Assembly (NCBI GenBank): GCA_019313095.1
Contig: JAFDBU010000101.1
Span: forward strand, 1-5,359
DNA length: 5,359 bases
Direction of reading: 5' to 3'
Source of the DNA: Deltaproteobacteria bacterium
Lineage (GTDB): Bacteria > Desulfobacterota > Desulfobulbia > Desulfobulbales > BM004
The translations under genes were made by a program, and so were the position numbers. The notes beneath the pieces were generated by a model. That model worked only from the letters and a program-made list of their open reading frames with translations. It had not been told where the DNA came from and ran no database searches. Below, in pieces: positions 1 to 5,359 of this stretch. Each line of letters opens with the position of its first letter. The first letter of the stretch is position 1.

Positions 1-2737
1 AACCAAGAATACCCCCAACAAGGGCGAGAGGAACATTAACCATTATGATCCCTGCCTGTCGCATGGAACCGAAACTCATCCACAGCATCAGGAAAACACT
101 AAGGATGACGATAGGGACAATGATGGATAACCGTGCCATTGCCCGCTGCTGGTTTTCAAACTGACCGCCATACTCAATGGTATAGCCGTCAGGGATTTTA
201 ACCTTTTCTGTTATGTTCTGTTGAATATCCGATACAACACTTCCAATGTCACGATTGAGAACATTGCCCTGAACTACCCACCGTCGTTGATTATTTTCGC
301 GATTAATCTGTATAGGTCCTGTTACAGATTTGACCTCTGCTACCTGACCAAGGGGAACCAGCCCCCTGCCCGAGGTTGCCAGCAGCATATTACGAATAGC
401 CTCAGGGTCACTACGATATTCCTCCTGATATCGAAGATGAATACCGAACCGTCTTGTATTCAGATATATATTATCTATCACTTCACCACCAACAGCCAAT
501 TCTACCATTTCTAAAATCTGGCTTACACTCACCCCATAACGTGCACATGCTTCTCGGTCTGCTATCACCTGAATCTGGGGTTGGCCAAAACTCTGTTCAG
601 TGCTAAGATCAACAAGTCCAGGAATATCTTCGATGACCTCCTTTATCTCTTCCGACTTGATACGTAAAACCGACAAGTCTTCACCAAACAATTTGATTGC
701 CAGCTGGGTTTTTACACCGGACAGCAGCTCGTCAAAGGAGTTTTGAATCGGTTGGGTAAAATTGAACTGTACTCCCGGTACGACACTTATTTTCTTACGA
801 ATGGCATTTATCAAATCGGCTTTGCTGGAAAAGTTTTCCCAATTTTTTTGGGGTTTAAGCTCCAAATGAATTTCACCGGTATTAACCGGGTGTGGGTGAC
901 TGCCTGCTTCCGGTCGCCCGATGCGGGAAATGGTTTCTTCTATCTCAGCAAACTCCAAAATTTTCCGCTCCAGGTTCATGACCGTTTTTGTCCCCTCTTC
1001 CAGTGAAATGGAAGGTGCCATTGAGACTCCGATTAAAATAGAACCTTCTTCAAGGGTAGGAATAAATTCCGTACCGATGATTTTTAAAAGCCCCAGGCTT
1101 ATTATCAGAGAAAAAACTGAAAACAGAATTACTGTTTTTTTGAAGCGGTATATTGCAGTCAATATAGGCCTGTAAAAATTTGAACAAATCTTAACTAACC
1201 AAATCTCCTTATGTTCTTCAGGTTTGATCAAATATAATGACAGCACCGGTGCCACGATCAGAGCAAATAGCAGGGACCCCAGTAATGCAAATGAGATGGT
1301 AAATGCCATAGGAGAGAACATTTTCCCTTCTATGCCTTCCAGGGTAAACAAGGGCAGAAAAACCAATATAACAATTATGATGGAAAACAGTATGGGACGC
1401 CCTACTTCTCGAGCAGCCGCGAGAATGACTCTTCCCCTGCTTTCGCCTTTTGCTTTTTTCTGGCCCATGTGCCGGTAAATGTTTTCAACCATCACGATAG
1501 CGCCATCACCTAGCATGCCTATGGCAATGGCTATCCCACCCAATGACATCAAGTTTGCTGATATTTCATTGAGATCCATGAAGATGATCGCTGTAAGGGC
1601 ACAAACCGGCAAGGAAAGCGCGACGATAAATGCAGTGCGCCAATTCCCCAGAAAGAGGGCCAACACAAGTACAACCAGCAGACCTCCCTGCAAAAGGGCT
1701 GTTTTAACTGTCCCGGTAGCATTGCTGACCAGTTCAGCCTGTTCATAATAGGGCACCAAAGAAACTCCCTCGGGTAAACCTTTTTGTACTGTTTCAACCT
1801 TGTCATAAAGGCGCTCGATTACCTCGGAAGTATTTTCCCCATAAAGCTTCATGACTATGCCGGAAACAACTTCCTCGGTGCCGTTCTTTGTAACCACACC
1901 GCGCCGGATTTCATTGCCATAGCTGATCGTGCCTATGTCATTCAGTGATATCGGGATAGCGCCAATATTTTTTATAGGAATACCGGCAATATCTTCCAAT
2001 CTTTCGATTAAACCAACTCCCCGCACCAGATGTTCTTCAGAGCCGAGAACAAGAAACTGTCCTCCGACATTGCGGTTATTGCTGTTGATTGCCGTAACGA
2101 CTTCTTCAAGACCAAGGTTGTATTTTTGTAGCAGATTCGGATCGATCTTCACCTGGTACTGAAGGACATGCCCTCCCATGGAAAGCACATCCGTTACACC
2201 GGGAACAGTTTGGAGCTGGAATTTTACTATCCAGTCATTGATTTCACGGAGCCAGGTGGATAAATCTTTACCTTCGGTATCAACTTTGGTCGGGTCTGCT
2301 TTCAAATAATATATGAATATCTGCCCAAGTCCTGTTGAAATTGGACCTAAGGCTGGCGGTTCATCCATTTCAGGCAGTTCAGCTGAGGCAGCCGCCAATC
2401 GTTCAGCGACAAGCTGACGAGCGAAGTAGATATCAACATCATCTTCAAAATAGACATAGATAACTGCCATACCAAAAGCCGAGGTAGACTTCACCTGTGT
2501 AACTTTTGGCAGACCGTTCATTGCTGATTCGATGGGGTATGTTATCAAGCGTTCAATTTCTTCCGGGGCCATACCGTGCCCTTCAGCGAAAACCGGAACC
2601 ATTACCGGTGAGATGTCGGGAAAGGCGTCTACTGGCATATTCTGGTACTTGAAGATACCTGTGCCGATGACAACCAGAAGGGTAATTATTACCAAACCAG
2701 GGCTTTTTAAGGCGGACTCAATTAATTTGTTCAACAT
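1..2737 (-). CDS. czcA: CzcA/CusA-family heavy-metal efflux RND pump, 3' end cut by window edge
   Basis: This is the inner membrane proton/metal antiporter of a CBA efflux complex. The frame is open without a stop for 912 codons from the ATG at 2737 to the left edge. The family usually runs about 1020-1050 residues, so the end of TM9 and TM10-12 are missing. Visible layout is RND-like: TM1 about 13-30, first periplasmic loop, TM2-TM6 at about 347-364, 369-387, 396-417, 448-466 and 475-503, TM7 535-553, second periplasmic loop 555-865, TM8 870-888, and TM9 from about 895. The N-terminal MPVDAFPDISP is typical of HME-RND pumps. TM4 carries GDGAIVMVEN, with proton-relay residues D411 and E418. 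The equivalent of CzcA D402 is A405, as in CusA. Positions of the CusA methionine triad appear to be G570, T620 and E670, which argues against Cu(I)/Ag(I). GGAGG lies 6 bases before the start. Family assignment is firm; the metal is inferred. Confidence 0.96.
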   Translation of the reverse strand, partial: MLNKLIESALKSPGLVIITLLVVIGTGIFKYQNMPVDAFPDISPVMVPVFAEGHGMAPEEIERLITYPIESAMNGLPKVTQVKSTSAFGMAVIYVYFEDDVDIYFARQLVAERLAAASAELPEMDEPPALGPISTGLGQIFIYYLKADPTKVDTEGKDLSTWLREINDWIVKFQLQTVPGVTDVLSMGGHVLQYQVKIDPNLLQKYNLGLEEVVTAINSNNRNVGGQFLVLGSEEHLVRGVGLIERLEDIAGIPIKNIGAIPISLNDIGTISYGNEIRRGVVTKNGTEEVVSGIVMKLYGENTSEVIERLYDKVETVQKGLPEGVSLVPYYEQAELVSNATGTVKTALLQGGLLVVLVLALFLGNWRTAFIVALSLPVCALTAIIFMDLNEISANLMSLGGIAIAIGMLGDGAIVMVENIYRHMGQKKAKGESRGRVILAAAREVGRPILFSIIIVILVFLPLFTLEGIEGKMFSPMAFTISFALLGSLLFALIVAPVLSLYLIKPEEHKEIWLVKICSNFYRPILTAIYRFKKTVILFSVFSLIISLGLLKIIGTEFIPTLEEGSILIGVSMAPSISLEEGTKTVMNLERKILEFAEIEETISRIGRPEAGSHPHPVNTGEIHLELKPQKNWENFSSKADLINAIRKKISVVPGVQFNFTQPIQNSFDELLSGVKTQLAIKLFGEDLSVLRIKSEEIKEVIEDIPGLVDLSTEQSFGQPQIQVIADREACARYGVSVSQILEMVELAVGGEVIDNIYLNTRRFGIHLRYQEEYRSDPEAIRNMLLATSGRGLVPLGQVAEVKSVTGPIQINRENNQRRWVVQGNVLNRDIGSVVSDIQQNITEKVKIPDGYTIEYGGQFENQQRAMARLSIIVPIVILSVFLMLWMSFGSMRQAGIIMVNVPLALVGGILG

Positions 2738-2743
2738 GATAAA

Positions 2744-2748
2744 CCTCC
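2744..2748 (-). promoter_or_regulatory. Ribosome binding site of the czcA-like gene
   Basis: On the minus strand the sequence reads GGAGG followed by six bases and then ATG at 2737. This strong Shine-Dalgarno site fixes the pump's start. It lies wholly in the 15-base gap after the adaptor stop codon, so the pump is translated from its own site on a shared message. Confidence 0.85.
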
Positions 2749-2752
2749 GCTC

Positions 2753-4072
2753 TTAATGCCCATGTCCCGCATGGGAACCAGCACCACTGGTTACTTGGAT
2801 AGCCTTTAATTCAAAAGCACCCTTGGAAACATAGCGCTCACCAGCTTTAATCCCTGCCAGAATTTCTGTTTTGCCCTTGATGCTCTTACCGAGGGCAACA
2901 TCTATGGGTTTGAAGCCATCTCCATCAGGAACAAAAATGACATTTTCTCCTTCTATGTTTTGAACAGCTTCCGCAGGAACAACAACAGCTGATGAGGATG
3001 TTTCACTATGAATTTGCCCCTTGACAAATATTCCAGGTTTCCAGATACCTCTTGGATTCGGCAGAATGACTCTTCCTAAAACTGTCCTGCTTTCCTCATG
3101 AACCACCGGACCAATTAGAGATAGTTTTCCTTCTATTACCTCGCCCTCAGTTGAGGTAAGCAGGATGTGGAGACCCTCTGTGACCCGGTCAAGGTCTTGA
3201 GACGGGATCTGTAAGTCGACCCAAACCATGGAGAGGTCAGCAACTGTGAAAACTTCTTCCTCACCAATTTTTTCTCCTCGGGTAATATGTTTTGCAATGA
3301 CGGTTCCGGACAGGGGTGACTTCAGTTCGTATCGGCCAAAGGTTTCATCTTTAGCGTTTGGAAGACCATGAATTTCATTTTCAGTCAGGCCGATGAAAAC
3401 AAGCCTGCGCTTTGCAGAATGCAGCATAGTCTTGGCATTTTGATACGCAGATTGTGCTTCAAGCCAATCCGCCTCACTGGCGATGTTTTCCTCTTTTAAG
3501 TATTGTTTTCTTTCAAACGTACGGCGGGTTAATTCCAGGTTTTGCAGTTTTTCTAAATAGTCGGCCTTCAATTCGGTTAATTCAGGAGAATCAATTGTGG
3601 CCAGAACCTGATCTTCCCTCACATCGTCTCCGAGAGAAACGTTTACATCATGGACAATTCCTGGAATTCTGGGGACCAAATGTGCCATGCGGTCTTCATT
3701 TATTCGTACTTCACCGATGAGAGATAAAATCTGCTCAATGTCTCCTGAGTGGGCAATAGAGATAACTAGACCTATTTCTTCTTGCTGTTCCTCGGTCATT
3801 TCTATAATACCGGCATCTTCGCTGTGCCCATGTTCATCCTCTTCGATATCGTTGTCATGACTTTCGTATTCACCGTGTTCCTTTTCCTCATCATGCACGT
3901 CTTCTTCATGCTTTTCCTCATCATCATGCTCTTCGCTATCGGTATGTCCTTTTTCTTGCAGGGCCGCTTTTACCGTACTTTTTCCATCGTTGTTACTGGT
4001 TGTAAGGGCTGTGCCGCCACCAACTATGATGGCCAACAAAACTATAAATAAAATCAAATGATTGTATTTCAT
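2753..4072 (-). CDS. czcB: CzcB/CusB-family periplasmic adaptor (membrane fusion protein) with His/acid-rich linker
   Basis: This is the adaptor that joins the RND pump to the outer membrane channel. It is complete at 439 residues, slightly long for the family because of its linker. Residues 6-23 form a hydrophobic N-terminal anchor or uncleaved signal, with no lipobox cysteine. Residues 42-86 are a charged linker with eight His and about 24 Asp/Glu. The adaptor core follows. The first half of the lipoyl/barrel-sandwich domain is about 120-165 (RIPGIVHDVNVSLGDDV, then ATIDSPEL), the alpha-helical hairpin about 166-226, and the second lipoyl half about 248-278 (LKSPLSGTVIAKHITRGE). The beta barrel is about 282-350, followed by a membrane-proximal region. 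The protein ends in a His-rich tail, GSHAGHGH. The ATG at 4072 is supported by AAGGA six bases upstream. It lies 18 bases after the channel gene and 15 bases before the pump gene. The linker suggests divalent metal capture in the periplasm (inference). Confidence 0.95.
   Translation of the reverse strand: MKYNHLILFIVLLAIIVGGGTALTTSNNDGKSTVKAALQEKGHTDSEEHDDEEKHEEDVHDEEKEHGEYESHDNDIEEDEHGHSEDAGIIEMTEEQQEEIGLVISIAHSGDIEQILSLIGEVRINEDRMAHLVPRIPGIVHDVNVSLGDDVREDQVLATIDSPELTELKADYLEKLQNLELTRRTFERKQYLKEENIASEADWLEAQSAYQNAKTMLHSAKRRLVFIGLTENEIHGLPNAKDETFGRYELKSPLSGTVIAKHITRGEKIGEEEVFTVADLSMVWVDLQIPSQDLDRVTEGLHILLTSTEGEVIEGKLSLIGPVVHEESRTVLGRVILPNPRGIWKPGIFVKGQIHSETSSSAVVVPAEAVQNIEGENVIFVPDGDGFKPIDVALGKSIKGKTEILAGIKAGERYVSKGAFELKAIQVTSGAGSHAGHGH
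3815..3949 (-). other. Histidine- and acid-rich metal-binding-like linker of the adaptor
   Basis: This segment encodes adaptor residues 42-86, between the membrane anchor and the first folded domain. Histidines fall at 43, 49, 55, 60, 66, 72, 81 and 83, so the first six are spaced five or six residues apart in a background of Asp and Glu. There are no cysteines and no methionines, unlike the methionine-based Cu(I) site of E. coli CusB. His-rich N-terminal stretches are known in CzcB-type adaptors. Binding of Zn, Co, Ni or Cd is inferred from composition only; the segment is probably disordered without metal. Confidence 0.75.
3881..3924. repeat. Short direct repeat (two 14-base copies, 30 bases apart) inside the adaptor linker
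   Basis: The 14 bases CTTTTCCTCATCAT occur at 3881-3894 and again at 3911-3924. The offset is exactly ten codons, so the protein carries DDEEK at residues 50-54 and HDEEK at 60-64, each flanked by histidines. This looks like in-frame slippage or duplication that lengthened the linker. Low complexity of GAA/GAT/CAT codons could also produce it by chance. Confidence 0.6.
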
Positions 4073-4078
4073 GATAAT

Positions 4079-4083
4079 TCCTT
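4079..4083 (-). promoter_or_regulatory. Ribosome binding site of the czcB-like gene
   Basis: The minus strand reads AAGGA inside an A-rich stretch, six bases before the ATG at 4072. It lies in the 18-base gap after the channel gene's stop codon and supports this ATG, which sits directly before the hydrophobic anchor. Confidence 0.8.
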
Positions 4084-4090
4084 TTTTATA

Positions 4091-5359
4091 TCATTGATCA
4101 TTGAGAGATAATTTAGGTGCAGTTAGATTTCCTTTACCAATAAGGCGCTCAATTTCAATTCTGTTGCGCTCCAACTCCTGGAGTAAAGCCAAGTGTATTC
4201 TGCGGGTTTCAACCCAGGTTCTCTGGGCATCCAATAAACTGAGGATATCCAATTCACCGGCTTTGTAAGCCTTATTGATTGATTCGTATGCACTTTGTGC
4301 AACAGGAATCACGCGAATCTCCAAAGATTGGACTGCCTTTCTGGAAGAATCTAAATTTTGCCAGGCATCTTGAAGTTGTGTGTAAAATTCAAGGTATCCA
4401 GCCTCTCTTTCATACTGAGCCTTACGTGCCAGAGCTTTTGTTTCAGCAATTCCTCCCTGGTTCCTATTAAATATCGGAAGAGGAATACTTAACCCGAGTA
4501 AAAAAGCATGATCGTCAGTTTCATTGAAATGTTGAACACCAGCTTCTAATTCCAAGTCCGGAAATCGTTCCGACAATGCCAGATTGAGGGCGGCGTCAGC
4601 CTCAGCCGATTGCGTCTCCATCAGATACCACGCCGGACTTTGCTTAATAGCCTCCTTAAGTTCCGCTTCGGTATAGTCTGGAACTGGTTTATATTGTGCG
4701 GTGATTTTTGAAAAACGAGGAAATTGTGCTCCCCACGACGATGCTAATACATACTTTGCCGCCTCAAGTTCTTTCCTGGTCCGTTCGGCTTCGACTTCAG
4801 CCATTGCCAGTTCTACCTGGCTTTTGGCAAGATCCAGCGAGGAAGTGTCACCGACTTTGACTCGTTTGGTTACAACTTCATGTACTTTCCTGATAAGTTC
4901 TACGTGTTCTTCCTGAAGGATTAAAAGTTCTTGCAAAGCAAAAACGTCAAAAAAACGGTTCTCGACTTGAGACTTGATTTCAATAATTTTAACTTGATGC
5001 TCAAGGTCGGCTACTTTAACTCCAGCCTCTGCCTCACGAACCCGTTTTTTGATTTTTCCGCCAAGTTGAAATTCCTGGCTGATGCTAATTTTGCTGGTCA
5101 TGGAATCAGTTCCAGAATAATCTCCTGAGCCGCCAAATTCTTCAATTTCTCCAAACAAGATCGGATTGGCAGGTAAACCAGCCTGTTGTGCTTTACCATG
5201 TCTGGCTTTAATTTCATGCCAGGCTGCTTTCAGGGATGGATAGTTTTTTATAGCTGCTTCCAGGGCCCATTCAAGCGTGAGGGGATCAACAGGATTATCC
5301 TCGGTCAGTTCTGCGGAAGTGTTCTCAGACAAAGTGTATAGCGACTGAGCTAACTTGGC
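4091..5359 (-). CDS. czcC: CzcC/TolC-family outer membrane efflux channel, 5' end cut by window edge
   Basis: This is the trimeric outer membrane duct of the CBA complex. There are 422 visible codons ending in TGA at 4091-4093. The frame is still open at the right edge. A TTG at 5332 can be read as a start, but the frame continues upstream through nine more sense codons and no signal peptide follows the TTG. The true start and export signal therefore lie outside the window. The protein has the two-fold OEP repeat of TolC-like proteins. Repeat one runs from about residue 27 (LTLEWALEAAIKNYPSLKAA) and includes the beta-strand segment ISISQEFQLGG and long coiled-coil helices. Repeat two runs from about residue 240 and includes GLSIPLPIFNRNQGG (about 287-302) and KAGELDILSLLDAQR (about 365-380), both characteristic of CzcC-like channels. 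No cysteine is visible, so lipidation cannot be judged. It is the first gene in view, 18 bases before the adaptor. Confidence 0.94.
   Translation of the reverse strand, partial: AKLAQSLYTLSENTSAELTEDNPVDPLTLEWALEAAIKNYPSLKAAWHEIKARHGKAQQAGLPANPILFGEIEEFGGSGDYSGTDSMTSKISISQEFQLGGKIKKRVREAEAGVKVADLEHQVKIIEIKSQVENRFFDVFALQELLILQEEHVELIRKVHEVVTKRVKVGDTSSLDLAKSQVELAMAEVEAERTRKELEAAKYVLASSWGAQFPRFSKITAQYKPVPDYTEAELKEAIKQSPAWYLMETQSAEADAALNLALSERFPDLELEAGVQHFNETDDHAFLLGLSIPLPIFNRNQGGIAETKALARKAQYEREAGYLEFYTQLQDAWQNLDSSRKAVQSLEIRVIPVAQSAYESINKAYKAGELDILSLLDAQRTWVETRRIHLALLQELERNRIEIERLIGKGNLTAPKLSLNDQ

Noticed and set aside
1549..1806. Minus-strand 85-codon open frame within the pump gene
   Set aside because: It is in a different frame from the pump reading frame, which I read through this region without a stop or frameshift and which gives the expected TM2-TM3 sequence. 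It is a shadow.
1..2737. Possible frameshift or pseudogene in the pump, because no complete long frame exists here
   Set aside because: Codon-by-codon reading from 2737 to 1 found no stop and the expected RND motifs in order. The frame merely runs off the window edge.
221..2756. Several plus-strand open frames of 74-97 codons across the pump gene
   Set aside because: All lie antisense to a well-conserved continuous coding frame, show no family resemblance I recognise and have no independent support.
3782..4051. Plus-strand open frame of 89 codons encoding a very hydrophobic, membrane-like peptide
   Set aside because: It lies antisense to the adaptor's acidic/His linker. GAA, GAT and CAT codons read on the other strand as TTC, ATC and ATG, which yields Phe, Ile and Met automatically. 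It is a shadow of the linker.
4073..4090. Possible terminator or internal promoter in the T-rich gap between the channel and adaptor genes
   Set aside because: The gap is only 18 bases, has no stem-loop that I can see, and the A-run on the coding strand forms part of the ribosome binding region.

Overview
The window holds three consecutive genes on the minus strand. They are in the canonical outer membrane factor, periplasmic adaptor, inner membrane pump order of a CBA-type heavy-metal efflux system (CzcCBA/CusCBA, the HME branch of the RND superfamily). Read in the direction of transcription, they are a czcC-like gene (5359 to 4091, its start beyond the right edge), a czcB-like gene (4072 to 2753, complete) and a czcA-like gene (2737 to 1, its end beyond the left edge). 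The gaps are only 18 and 15 bases and each carries a ribosome binding site, so this is one operon. No gene-free stretch is long enough to hold anything else, and I see no RNA genes, mobile elements, CRISPR or terminators. The promoter and any metal-responsive regulator lie outside the window.

The products should form a single trans-envelope machine. CzcA uses the proton-motive force to drive metal ions from the periplasm (and possibly the cytoplasm). CzcB clamps it to the outer membrane channel and may capture metal. CzcC is the TolC-like exit duct.

Metal specificity is the open question. The pump lacks the three periplasmic methionines that define Cu(I)/Ag(I) CusA, by alignment from memory. 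The adaptor has a His- and acid-rich N-terminal linker and a His-rich tail. Both point to divalent ions such as Zn, Co, Ni or Cd. However, the TM4 proton-relay motif has the CusA-like single-Asp pattern rather than the two-Asp pattern of CzcA.

The organism is a Gram-negative (diderm) bacterium, because the system needs an outer membrane. Moderate base composition and the general style of the proteins would fit a Desulfobacterota-type or other environmental proteobacterium, but that is a weak guess. I see a well-built member of a known system, not a new one. The most distinctive parts are the acidic/histidine linker and the mixed specificity motifs.
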